This document shows positions 45,801 to 52,808 of a stretch of 64,000 nucleotides of DNA, in pieces. Numbering within the stretch: position 1 is the stretch's first letter; the number at the start of each line of letters is the position of its first letter. Location: positions 89,695 through 153,694 of the forward strand of contig CAZPKG010000008.1 of the NCBI GenBank assembly GCA_964587105.1, given 5' to 3'. The position numbers and the translations under genes are program-made. Source of the stretch: JABWCQ01 sp964587105 (lineage in GTDB: Bacteria > Electryoneota > RPQS01). Below the pieces are notes generated by a model that saw nothing but the letters and a program-made list of their open reading frames with translations, ran no database searches and was not told where the DNA came from.

Positions 45801-46485
45801 AAGCGGGCCAAATCAAGGTGTATGGGCTTATGAAGACACCGTTTCGCACCGCTTAATTGTGCAATGGAAGGCAGGCGGAGGGAACAACTACTCGTTCGCC
45901 AATCTTGACTTTGCCGTTTCGCTTCTGAACCCTGATGATTATTCTACTCGTGACGGCAACGGCAGAATACTTATTCAGTACAATGATGTTCAAATGAACC
46001 TGTTCGACCCTGATCCGTATGGTCCGCGCGGATGCACGATTGGAATTCAAGATTCGTTGAGCACCATAGGATTGCAGTATGCATATGGAGTTCAGTATTC
46101 GCTCGGCTCCTCCAATGTCGTTGATGGCCGAGCTATACTCTTCACCACCGACGGTCCGCTGCTTGCTGATACTTCAACATCTGTCAAACCTGAGCCGATC
46201 ATTCCGACCGATACATATCTGTATCCGAATTTTCCGAATCCGTTTAATCCGTCAACCGAAATCCGTTTCGATCTTCCGCAAACCGCTCAAGCTGAATTGA
46301 GCATCTATAATATACGCGGGCAATTGGTGGCAACTCTCATCGACGTGATCGTTCCCGCTGGAGTTCATCAAGTCAGTTGGAATGGCAAGAACATGCTTGG
46401 ACAAACTGTTGCATCAGGAATTTATATTTATTCACTGAAAACTCCCGGCTATCAAGAGTCAAAGAAGATGTTGCTGGTCAAGTAA
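42811..46485 (+). CDS. T9SS-secreted gingipain-like (C25) protein, possibly inactive, 1224 aa
   Basis: ATG at 42811 has GGAG five bases upstream and gives a signal peptide (MRTFIFALFLALSALAAA). Residues about 20-220 resemble a gingipain propeptide (PAVPQITRLYIIPNTGSVEA). About 235-560 is the C25 caspase-like domain: YMIIAKENATVDRWVDSLAS, YVCLMGDDQGTFAVPT, FGVGRLPIYM, and the nucleophile Cys457 in FISCMTDGF. The catalytic His that normally stands in a G-H-G motif about 25 residues before is not seen: the segment reads SLVVWRSSYID (about 424-434). Ig-like domains follow, a C-terminal galactose-binding/propeller-like segment (AFDDSDSSYQRIEFSYLDIS), and the T9SS domain (NFPNPFNPSTEIRFDL, LSIYNIRGQLV). 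It may be an adhesive pseudoprotease. Confidence 0.85.
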   Translation: MRTFIFALFLALSALAAAETLSQLPVPIPSGSNSALEIMSITPEYTAIRFNDPVYEIGELLFDGAACKVTMLEGVPFRPDEGSPAVPQITRLYIIPNTGSVEAVVRDLEYDLMENYSPFPYYDPDSREVKASESFRRNAWYPENVVEISDPMIFRDYRVVAITLFPVQVNPVTRQARHYNSIDVDLVANNSPGTNELLNPRAPSARYIPIYQELISNFDDAALFETEQLPGSYMIIAKENATVDRWVDSLASWRRLCGYDVIADVRNNWTASQMRTEIRNRWLNSPVDAPLEYVCLMGDDQGTFAVPTHSTEYDHYFALANDGDEIEDFGVGRLPIYMTSQFPLLHNKLMAYERTPDLSDSSWFRRTFFAAGVGNGVTSNSLFAQWADQQLRMNTSLDSNLIFRYINSPIPEDTFITALNDGVSLVVWRSSYIDQIPSPLLEWISGPRQPIGVFISCMTDGFAEQFVLAGTANSLRGGVCAVGQAGTTSVTSMNLTFTGGFVYSMANLHVQHVGHVTSAAKTWLIATFGASDGAAVHHMRTINLLGDPALSIWTEVPATFTVTHPNTIPVGTRSISVQVVDSVTQTPVNDAVVVLWKGNFDNPDVYTRSLTDDSGRVTVPVSVDSHGTMRLAVTKHNHKPYLIEIPCDSVSQQLSLDSLRIDDDNLAGTSGNNNGILNPGEAVDLIFYSSNTGLAGISTSTEAWLSTPNPRATVIDSISSVPPIAAGGTAQGNSPFRVSLASDLQNGESILFKTTYGLSTGDVESSRELSCEAPDITTASLSLLRLSGPGASDQLSVMIQNHAPVALVDVTGELFSTSPFARVTQPQASYSDNGTQNVPFSIEVDSGTFRGQAIEFLLAFEDATEFRDTVTFTLNVGEITTHDPTGPDAYGYYAFDDSDSSYQRIEFSYLDISDGIGEDLDINDQGEDFAENPFTRIVALPFTFQYYGADYDTITVCSNGWLAFGNQGWNDCFRNFPIPGINGTSNMVAAYWDDLKTSGPNQGVWAYEDTVSHRLIVQWKAGGGNNYSFANLDFAVSLLNPDDYSTRDGNGRILIQYNDVQMNLFDPDPYGPRGCTIGIQDSLSTIGLQYAYGVQYSLGSSNVVDGRAILFTTDGPLLADTSTSVKPEPIIPTDTYLYPNFPNPFNPSTEIRFDLPQTAQAELSIYNIRGQLVATLIDVIVPAGVHQVSWNGKNMLGQTVASGIYIYSLKTPGYQESKKMLLVK

Positions 46486-46498
46486 CGGGACAATTTGT

Positions 46499-46665
46499 GC
46501 AAGGTCACCTTGCGGGGGTCTACAGCGGCTCGCTGCAAAGGTAAATTGTGGTCGTACTAACCCGCGAGATTGCAGAATTTGCCTGACGGTTTGTGAACAA
46601 GACGTCGCCCGGTAGCCTATAACATAGGTCAAAAATCTGAGGCCGCATCAATGATGCGGTCTTTT
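46499..46665 (+). ncRNA. Candidate structured RNA downstream of the C25-like gene
   Basis: No coding frame. Several helices can be drawn by eye: GCGGGGGT (46512-46519) with AACCCGC (46559-46565) closing a hairpin CAGCG-GCT-CGCTG (46523-46535); GACG / CGTC (46585-46588, 46603-46606) with inner TTG-TGAA-CAA; CCTAT-AAC-ATAGG (46616-46628); and a terminator at 46641-46665. The 5' edge carries the palindrome GCAAGGT-C-ACCTTGC (46499-46513), which overlaps the first arm. It may be a 3'-end-derived small RNA, or a leader element for the hox operon. No strong promoter of its own was found. Confidence 0.4.
46641..46665 (+). terminator. Intrinsic terminator before the hox operon
   Basis: Stem GGCCGCAT / ATGCGGTC (one G-T pair) with loop CAATG and a TTTT tract, about 155 bases after the C25-like stop. 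Confidence 0.78.
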
Positions 46666-46717
46666 GTCATATTATACCTTGCTGTTTAATATGAAATAGG
46701 CTCTAAGTGAATTTGTC

Positions 46718-46744
46718 ACAGAGCGTTTTCGTGCTCTGTTTTAT
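46718..46744 (+). terminator. Second terminator-like hairpin before the hox operon
   Basis: Perfect 7-bp stem ACAGAGC / GCTCTGT with an eight-base loop and a TTTTATT tail. With the hairpin at 46641 it insulates the hox operon from the upstream gene. Confidence 0.7.
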
Positions 46745-46762
46745 TGTGAAAAATTTCACAAT
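46743..46762. promoter_or_regulatory. CRP/FNR-type operator upstream of the hox operon
   Basis: TGTGA-N6-TCACA at 46745-46760 extended to a 20-base near-perfect palindrome (AT-rich centre). This is the consensus half-site pattern of CRP/FNR-family activators. The centre lies about 60 bases before a possible start if TTATGT at 46801 is the -10, the usual class I distance, but no good -35 is present, as expected for an activator-dependent promoter. Which family member binds is unknown. Confidence 0.6.
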
Positions 46763-46858
46763 ATTTGTAGTGTATCAGCATTGTGGTCAGTTATTGCTGA
46801 TTATGTAAGTGGGTATATCCGCTCCCTGTAGTAGCGGAAACTGTCTGAGTATTTGTAA

Positions 46859-47365
46859 ATGTATCAAAAGTCCAGATTCCCTGAGCCGCCCACCGACGAC
46901 AAACGGTGGCACTCCGTGCAGGTCGTCATGCGTAAGCATGGCCGCAGCCCGCACGCCCTGATCGAATCCCTGCACGCCGTGCAGGACGCATTCGGTTATC
47001 TCGACCGCGACGCGCTCGCTTATGTTGCGCGCTCGCTCGATGTTCCGCTAAGCAAAGCCTATGGCGTTGCGACGTTCTACCAGTATTTCACGCTCAAACC
47101 GCCCGGAAAGCACAAATGCGTGGTGTGCACTGGAACGGCCTGCTATATCAAAGGCATGACTGAGCTGCTTGACGCCCTAAAAGAAAAGTACGGCGTCAAT
47201 GTTGAGCAAACCACCGAAGACGGCCAATTGACGCTGCAATCCGCCTGCTGTATCGGCACCTGCGGACTCGCGCCAATCGCCACCGTGGATGGTGAAGACC
47301 TCGGCAAGGTCTCTAAAGAAGAACTGCTTGCCAAACTCGAAGAGGTGTTGCATGGTCACGCTTGA
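46859..47365 (+). CDS. hoxE: Bidirectional hydrogenase diaphorase subunit HoxE
   Basis: 168-residue NuoE-type thioredoxin-fold iron-sulfur subunit. The [2Fe-2S] ligands are Cys90 and Cys95 (C-x4-C in VVCTGTACYIKG) and Cys131 and Cys135 (C-x3-C in CCIGTCGLAP). The N-terminal helices (LIESLHAVQDAFGYLDRDAL) and LSKAYGVATFYQYF match the family. In Hox-type hydrogenases it links the NAD(H)-binding HoxF to the rest of the complex in the cytoplasm. First gene of the operon; overlaps hoxF by 14 bases. No strong Shine-Dalgarno sequence precedes ATG 46859. NuoE of complex I is excluded by the hydrogenase genes that follow. Confidence 0.92.
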   Translation: MYQKSRFPEPPTDDKRWHSVQVVMRKHGRSPHALIESLHAVQDAFGYLDRDALAYVARSLDVPLSKAYGVATFYQYFTLKPPGKHKCVVCTGTACYIKGMTELLDALKEKYGVNVEQTTEDGQLTLQSACCIGTCGLAPIATVDGEDLGKVSKEELLAKLEEVLHGHA

Positions 47366-48989
47366 AGATCTCTCCGACATTCGTGAGCGCGTCCAACACG
47401 AACTCGCCTCACACAAACACCGTATTCATGTTTGCGTCGCCGCCGGTTGCATCGCGTCCGGCAGTAAAGACGTTTTGCAGGCATTTCGCAATGAAATTCT
47501 GGCTCGCCAGTTGACCGACAAGTGCGTCGTTAAAGGCGTCGGCTGTATGGGTCCGTGTGCCGGAAGTCCGGTCATCGCAATTGAGCCGGACGGAGTTATG
47601 TATTGCAACGTCACTGTTGACGACGTTCCGGAAATTATGAACTCACTTGGCAAACAACCTGTTGCCAGATTACAGATGAACACCGACCAGCCGTTTTTCA
47701 CTCGTCAAAAGAAAATCGTGCTGGAAAATTCGGGTAAAATCGATCCCGAAGAAATCGACGACTATATCGCGGCCAAGGGCTATCATTCGCTTTACAAGGT
47801 TCTCTCGTCCATGAGTCCGGTCGAAGTGGTTGCCGAAGTCATCAAGAGCGGTTTGCGCGGGCGCGGCGGCGGCGGCTATCCGACAGGCTTGAAGTGGACG
47901 ACCGTCGCCAAGACCGGCGTGCAAGAAAAGTATATCGTCTGCAACGCCGATGAGGGCGATCCCGGAGCGTTTATGGATCGCAGCGTGTTGGAAAGCGATC
48001 CGCATCGCGTTCTCGAAGGCATGGCCATCGCTGGTTACGCAGTCGGAGCCGATCGCGGTTACATCTACATTCGCGCGGAGTATCCGTTGGCTTACGAACG
48101 GTTGCGCAAAGCCATTCAACAGGCCGAAGAAACTACGTTCCTTGGTCAACGGATTATGGGAACAACATTCAATTTCCATATTGAATTGCGCTTGGGCGCC
48201 GGAGCCTATGTTTGCGGTGAAGAAACCGCTCTTATTGCTTCGATTGAAGGCGGCCGTGGCACTCCAAGACCTCGTCCTCCCTACCCCGCCGAACGCGGCT
48301 TGTTCGGAAAGTCAACTTTAATTAACAACGTCGAGACGTTCGCCAACATTCCCTCCATTCTTCGCAACGGCGGCGATTGGTTTGCTTCATTCGGCACCGA
48401 GCGCAGCAAAGGCACGAAAGTCTTTGCGCTCGCGGGAAACGTCAAAAACGTCGGCTTGATTGAAGTACCGATGGGCGCAACCTTGCGCGAGATTATTTAC
48501 GAAATCGGCAACGGCTTGGAAGAGGATCGCAAAATCAAAGCCGTGCAAACCGGCGGCCCCACCGGCGGCTGCATTCCCGAGCACAAACTTGACACGCCGG
48601 TAGATTACGAATCTCTCGCCGAACTCGGTTCCATTATGGGTTCAGGCGGTATGGTCGTGATTGACGAACGCGCCAGCATGGTGGACATTGCCCGCTACTT
48701 CATGGAGTTTTCGGTCTCCGAGTCGTGCGGCAAGTGTGTCCCCTGTCGTGTCGGAACAACTCAAATGCACAATCTGCTCGCCAAAATCGAGCGCGGTGAA
48801 GCCACAAAACAAGACCTCACCTTGCTTGAAGAGCTTTGTGATGTCGTCAAGAACACCAGCCTCTGCGGTTTGGGACAATCCGCTCCTAATCCTGTTTTGA
48901 GTACACTGAGGTTCTTTAGAGAAGAATATGAAGCGCGGCTGGTTGACGGCAAAAAGGCCAAGCGCGCGAAGAAAGGAGCGCATGTATGA
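47352..48989 (+). CDS. hoxF: Bidirectional hydrogenase NAD(H)-binding subunit HoxF
   Basis: 545 residues. ATG at 47352 begins the N-terminal thioredoxin-like [2Fe-2S] domain with Cys28/Cys33 (CVAAGC) and Cys65/Cys69 (CMGPC), a feature of HoxF but not of minimal NuoF. The FMN/NAD(H) domain follows with GLRGRGGGGYPTGLKW near residue 165, NADEGDPGAFMDR, and GAGAYVCGEETALIASIEGG. The C-terminal [4Fe-4S] site is SCGKCVPC near 458-464 plus a Cys near 503 (TSLCGLG). It oxidises or reduces NAD(H) and passes electrons through HoxU to the hydrogenase. It overlaps hoxE by 14 bases and hoxU by four (ATGA). Confidence 0.95.
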   Translation: MVTLEDLSDIRERVQHELASHKHRIHVCVAAGCIASGSKDVLQAFRNEILARQLTDKCVVKGVGCMGPCAGSPVIAIEPDGVMYCNVTVDDVPEIMNSLGKQPVARLQMNTDQPFFTRQKKIVLENSGKIDPEEIDDYIAAKGYHSLYKVLSSMSPVEVVAEVIKSGLRGRGGGGYPTGLKWTTVAKTGVQEKYIVCNADEGDPGAFMDRSVLESDPHRVLEGMAIAGYAVGADRGYIYIRAEYPLAYERLRKAIQQAEETTFLGQRIMGTTFNFHIELRLGAGAYVCGEETALIASIEGGRGTPRPRPPYPAERGLFGKSTLINNVETFANIPSILRNGGDWFASFGTERSKGTKVFALAGNVKNVGLIEVPMGATLREIIYEIGNGLEEDRKIKAVQTGGPTGGCIPEHKLDTPVDYESLAELGSIMGSGGMVVIDERASMVDIARYFMEFSVSESCGKCVPCRVGTTQMHNLLAKIERGEATKQDLTLLEELCDVVKNTSLCGLGQSAPNPVLSTLRFFREEYEARLVDGKKAKRAKKGAHV

Positions 48990-49717
48990 GCAGCGTTCAA
49001 TCCGTACAAATTATTACCCTGACTATAGACGGTAAACCCGTCGGCGCAAGCTCCGATGAAACGGTGCTCGATGTCGCAAAGCAAAATGGATTCTTCATTC
49101 CAACACTGTGCTTCTTGGAAGGTCTGATCCCTTACGGCGCATGCAGACTCTGTTTGGTCGAAGTCAAAGGCAGCACAAGATTGCTTCCCGCCTGCATGAC
49201 CAAAGTCGCCGAGGGCATGGAAGTTACCACTGACAGTGAACGGCTGCGCAGCTACCGCCGCTGGATACTCGAACTCCTCTTCACCGAACGCAATCACGTT
49301 TGTTCCGTCTGCATTGCTAACGGCTTCTGTGAATTGCAAAGCATGGCCGAAGCACTCGGAATGGATCACGTCCGCTTGCCCTATCTGCATCCGCAATTCA
49401 GCGTGGACGCCACGCATGACCGCTTTGTCTCAGATAACAACCGCTGCATTCTCTGCAGCCGCTGCGTGCGCGTATGCAGCGATATTGAAGGCGCGCACAC
49501 GCTCGACATCATGGGACGCGGCATCCATGCCCGCATCGTCAGCGACCTCGATGATGCGTGGGGCAAGTCACCCACCTGCACACGTTGCAGCAAATGCGTC
49601 CAGGTCTGCCCGACCGGAGCGATCAAAGAGAAAGGCCGCAGGAGCGTCGGCGAGAAGTTCAAACGCCGCGACCTGATTGCCTACATCGCGAAACTCAGAG
49701 GAGGCGAGCATGAGTAA
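48986..49717 (+). CDS. hoxU: Bidirectional hydrogenase iron-sulfur subunit HoxU
   Basis: 243-residue NuoG N-terminal-like electron-transfer subunit. Ligands can be read in order: plant-type [2Fe-2S] Cys42, Cys53, Cys56, Cys70; the His-Cys [4Fe-4S] site His104, Cys106, Cys109, Cys115; and two ferredoxin-type [4Fe-4S] sites, Cys154/157/160/164 and Cys198/201/204/208 (CTRCSKCVQVCPTGA). It conveys electrons between HoxF/HoxE and HoxY. Length matches HoxU and not the much longer NuoG. ATGA overlap with hoxF and an eight-base overlap with hoxY. Confidence 0.95.
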   Translation: MSSVQSVQIITLTIDGKPVGASSDETVLDVAKQNGFFIPTLCFLEGLIPYGACRLCLVEVKGSTRLLPACMTKVAEGMEVTTDSERLRSYRRWILELLFTERNHVCSVCIANGFCELQSMAEALGMDHVRLPYLHPQFSVDATHDRFVSDNNRCILCSRCVRVCSDIEGAHTLDIMGRGIHARIVSDLDDAWGKSPTCTRCSKCVQVCPTGAIKEKGRRSVGEKFKRRDLIAYIAKLRGGEHE

Positions 49718-50243
49718 AGTGAAACTCGCCACCGTCTGGCTCGACGGCTGTTCCGGCTGTCATATGTCGTTCCTCGACACCGATGAGCGACTCGTTGCCC
49801 TATTGGAACATGCTGACCTTGTGTACAGCCCGCTCGTGGACGAAAAGAATTTTCCTGAGATGGTGGACGTCACTCTCATTGAAGGCTCGGTCAGCACGAA
49901 TGAAGACGTCGAAAAGATTCGTAAAGTCCGCGCACATACGCGTATCCTAATCGCCTTAGGCGACTGCGCCGTCACCGGCAACGTCCCGGCCATGCGCAAT
50001 ACGTTCGGCGTCGAGCCAACTATGCATCGCGCTTACATTGAAATGGCGCAATTACAACAGCAGATCCCGACCACAACGTTGCCCAAATTGCTTGACAAAG
50101 TTGTTCCGGTTCACGACGTCGTCGCCGTCGATTTGCATTTGCCCGGTTGCCCGCCCCCGGCGGACGCCATCTTTTACGCGCTCTCTGAGCTTGTCAATGG
50201 CCGTATGCCTGACGTGAAGCACTTGACCAGATTCGGAAAGTAG
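49710..50243 (+). CDS. hoxY: [NiFe]-hydrogenase small subunit HoxY
   Basis: 177-residue small subunit of group 3d-type hydrogenase. ATG at 49710 follows AGAGGAGG and lies in the tail of hoxU. The four ligands of the proximal [4Fe-4S] cluster are Cys14 and Cys17 (DGCSGCHMS), Cys86 (ALGDCAVTG) and Cys147 (LPGCPPP). The short length and absence of medial/distal cluster motifs and of a twin-arginine signal fit the cytoplasmic bidirectional enzyme. It pairs with HoxH and receives electrons from HoxU. Confidence 0.95.
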   Translation: MSKVKLATVWLDGCSGCHMSFLDTDERLVALLEHADLVYSPLVDEKNFPEMVDVTLIEGSVSTNEDVEKIRKVRAHTRILIALGDCAVTGNVPAMRNTFGVEPTMHRAYIEMAQLQQQIPTTTLPKLLDKVVPVHDVVAVDLHLPGCPPPADAIFYALSELVNGRMPDVKHLTRFGK

Positions 50244-50252
50244 AGAACTCCC

Positions 50253-51683
50253 GTGACACGAACCATTACAATAGATCCCATAACTCGTATTGAGGGCCAC
50301 GCGAAAATTACGCTGCATCTGAATGACAGCGGAACAGTTGAGCAGGCCCTTTTGCATACCACGCAATTCCGCGGCTTTGAAAAATTCTGTGAAGGCCGCC
50401 CCTATTACGAAATGCCCGCCTTAATGGCGCGCTCATGCGGCATCTGTCCCGTCGCGCATCTCATCGCCGGCGCCAAAGCCTGTGACGAAATTCTAGCGGT
50501 GAAGATTCCCCGTCCCGCAGTGACCCTGCGGCGCATGATGAACTATGCACAGATCATTCAATCACATGCGCTTTGCTTCTTTTATCTGTCCTCGCCTGAT
50601 TTTCTGTTCGGTTTTGACAGTGATCCGGCGACCAGAAATATCGCCGGCGTCGTCGCGCAAAATCCCGAACTCGCGCGCGACGGCATCCGTCTCCGCCAAT
50701 TCGGACAACAAATCATTGAACTGATCGGCGGAAAACGCATTCACCCTTCGTGGATTGTTCCCGGTGGAGTCGCCGAACCTTTGACGATTGAGCATCGCGA
50801 GCAGATCCGCGCCGCCATTCCGCCCGCCAAAGAAATCGCCTTGCGCACCATTGCCGCTTTCAAACCCATTCTCGCCAAATACGAAGCGGAAATCGAGACC
50901 TTCGGCAATTTCCCCTCGCTGTTCATGGGACTCGTTGACGATAAGGGCGAGCTTGAACACTATGACGGCAAATTGCGCATCGTGGATTCGATGGGTAACA
51001 TCATCGTCCATGCCGCCGACCCCTCAACATATGCAGACGTCATCGCTGAAGCGGTCGAGCCGTGGACCTTCATGAAGTTCCCATACTACAAACCGCTCGG
51101 CTATCCCAACGGAATGTATCGCGTCGGGCCGCTCGCCCGGCTAAACGTCGTGACACGTTGCGGCACCCCGCTCGCCGATGCGGAGCTTGAAGAGTTCCGC
51201 GCAAAGTGCGGCAAGCCCGCGTTGAGTTCCTATCACGCTCATTGGGCGCGCCTGATTGAAATTCTGTTCTGCCTTGAGCGTCTTGAACGCAAACTGGCCG
51301 ATGACTCCATTCTCGACAAGCATGTTCGTGCCGGTGCGGCGGCAAACAGCCGTGACGGTATCGGCGTCGCCGAGGCTCCTCGAGGCACTTTGATTCATCA
51401 CTATCATGTCGATGACGAAGGCGTCATGCAGTGGGCGAACATGATTATCGCCACTGGCCACAATAACTTGGCTATGAACCGCAGTATTCTACAGGTTGCG
51501 CGCGCGTTCGTGGATGGTGAGAATCTTCGCGAAGGCATGTTGAACCGTGTTGAAGCCGTAATTCGCGCTTATGATCCATGCCTGAGCTGCTCAACACATG
51601 CACTCGGTAAAATGCCGCTCAGTGTAGAACTGTATTCTGCCGAACGTACTCTCCTTAAAACTATGGTACGAAATGGCGAATAA
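50253..51683 (+). CDS. hoxH: [NiFe]-hydrogenase large subunit HoxH
   Basis: 476-residue catalytic subunit that reversibly cleaves H2. GTG at 50253 starts MTRTITIDPITRIEGHAKI, the family N-terminus (RIEGH). The Ni-Fe ligands are in RSCGICPVAH (Cys62, Cys65) and DPCLSCSTH (Cys443, Cys446). A 27-residue tail (ALGKMPLSVELYS... ) after His449 would be cut by HoxW once nickel is inserted, and hoxW is the next gene. Sequence pattern and gene context with HoxEFUY assign it to group 3d NAD-linked bidirectional hydrogenases. It overlaps hoxW by 11 bases. Confidence 0.96.
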   Translation: MTRTITIDPITRIEGHAKITLHLNDSGTVEQALLHTTQFRGFEKFCEGRPYYEMPALMARSCGICPVAHLIAGAKACDEILAVKIPRPAVTLRRMMNYAQIIQSHALCFFYLSSPDFLFGFDSDPATRNIAGVVAQNPELARDGIRLRQFGQQIIELIGGKRIHPSWIVPGGVAEPLTIEHREQIRAAIPPAKEIALRTIAAFKPILAKYEAEIETFGNFPSLFMGLVDDKGELEHYDGKLRIVDSMGNIIVHAADPSTYADVIAEAVEPWTFMKFPYYKPLGYPNGMYRVGPLARLNVVTRCGTPLADAELEEFRAKCGKPALSSYHAHWARLIEILFCLERLERKLADDSILDKHVRAGAAANSRDGIGVAEAPRGTLIHHYHVDDEGVMQWANMIIATGHNNLAMNRSILQVARAFVDGENLREGMLNRVEAVIRAYDPCLSCSTHALGKMPLSVELYSAERTLLKTMVRNGE

Positions 51684-52164
51684 AGCGCTCATTTTCGGCA
51701 TCGGCAATACCCTGCGCGGTGACGACGGCATTGCCGCCGAAGTCCTGCGCAGGCTTGAGGCCGAAAACATTTCTGCCGACTGCCAAGCGGTGCATCAACT
51801 TACCGTCGAAATGGCGCAATTAATCTCGCGCTATGACGCCGTCTTGTTTATTGACGCATCCGTTGCACTGCCTGTCGGTCACTGGCGAAGCGAGAAAATT
51901 GATCATCATTGCGATGGTTCCGAAAGTTTTTCGCACGACCTTTCGCCGAAGGCATTACTTAATCTGTCCACTCGGTTGTACGGATCACGCGCCAAAGCAC
52001 AGGTTATCAGCATCGGCGCTGAGCGCTTTGAGTTTACCGAAGCCGTCAGTCGGGAAATTATCGACGTGTTGCCGATGATTCTCGACTTTATTCGCGCGTG
52101 GGTGCTTACCGTGCCGACAAATGTTCATCCAACTACATATTCTAACATTGAATCATGTTCATAG
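51673..52164 (+). CDS. hoxW: Hydrogenase maturation endopeptidase HoxW
   Basis: 163-residue peptidase of family M52. It begins with the hallmark LIFGIGNTLRGDDGIA and has the second acidic site in AVLFIDASV; together with a downstream His (LSPKALLNL region, preceded by HDLS) these bind nickel in the precursor before the HoxH tail is removed. The last 10-12 residues are Ser/Thr-rich and less conserved. Start ATG at 51673 lies in the 3' end of hoxH, and the 3' end overlaps the transporter gene by ten bases. Confidence 0.92.
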   Translation: MANKALIFGIGNTLRGDDGIAAEVLRRLEAENISADCQAVHQLTVEMAQLISRYDAVLFIDASVALPVGHWRSEKIDHHCDGSESFSHDLSPKALLNLSTRLYGSRAKAQVISIGAERFEFTEAVSREIIDVLPMILDFIRAWVLTVPTNVHPTTYSNIESCS

Positions 52165-52790
52165 ACCATTTAGTACTCTACTCAATCGCCGCCCTGTTGG
52201 GCGTGACACATACGTTGCTTGGACCGGATCACTACGTTCCGTTCATCGCACTTAGCAAAGCCAGACGCTGGTCGCTCAGACGCACTTTATCCATTACGAT
52301 ACTGTCAGGCATGGCCCATGTCACGAGTTCAATCGCCATCGGTCTGCTGCTCGTCTTCATGGGCAAGGAGTTCTTGAATTTTGAAGCTATCGAAGCTTTC
52401 CGTGCTCCACTTGCGGGCTGGCTGCTGTTCGGATTCGGCGTTGCTTACACACTGTATGGCTTACGCCATGCTTGGCTCAGAAGAAATCAAGCTGAATTCG
52501 ATGCGGGCAATTCCACATCATGGATGATATTCATTATTTTCGCTCTCGGCCCTTGCGAACCGCTGATTCCTTTGGTGATGACACCCGCCGCGACGATCAG
52601 CCTGACCACTCTCTTTACCGTTAGTCTAATATTCCTGCTGTCCACTGTCAGCACAATGTGCGCGACAGTAGTTGTTGGATGCAAGGCAGTTGATATGCTT
52701 CCCAGTTTCCGCGTGAACCATTTGGCTCATGCTTTCGCCGGCGGTGCAATAACAACATGCGCTGTTGGAATGCTGTTCCTTGGTTTGTAA
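52155..52790 (+). CDS. UreH/NicO-like membrane transporter, probable nickel importer
   Basis: 211 residues with about six helices. The N-terminal helix has the H-x5-DH signature typical of NicO/UreH nickel transporters (GVTHTLLGPDHYVPF), and the later GPCEPLIPLVM and VVVGCKAVDML helices resemble sulfite-exporter TauE/SafE-type or UreH-type proteins. Its place between hoxW and hypF, with overlap to hoxW, argues for nickel delivery to the hydrogenase. Metal specificity is inferred from context and the HD motif; a role in cobalt transport cannot be excluded. Confidence 0.75.
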   Translation: MFIDHLVLYSIAALLGVTHTLLGPDHYVPFIALSKARRWSLRRTLSITILSGMAHVTSSIAIGLLLVFMGKEFLNFEAIEAFRAPLAGWLLFGFGVAYTLYGLRHAWLRRNQAEFDAGNSTSWMIFIIFALGPCEPLIPLVMTPAATISLTTLFTVSLIFLLSTVSTMCATVVVGCKAVDMLPSFRVNHLAHAFAGGAITTCAVGMLFLGL

Positions 52791-52808
52791 CCAATTAACC
52801 TGCCGATC

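Noticed and set aside
46859..49717. Interpretation of the first three operon genes as respiratory complex I (nuoEFG)
   Set aside because: HoxF has the extra N-terminal [2Fe-2S] domain, HoxU is far shorter than NuoG, and hydrogenase small and large subunit genes follow directly.
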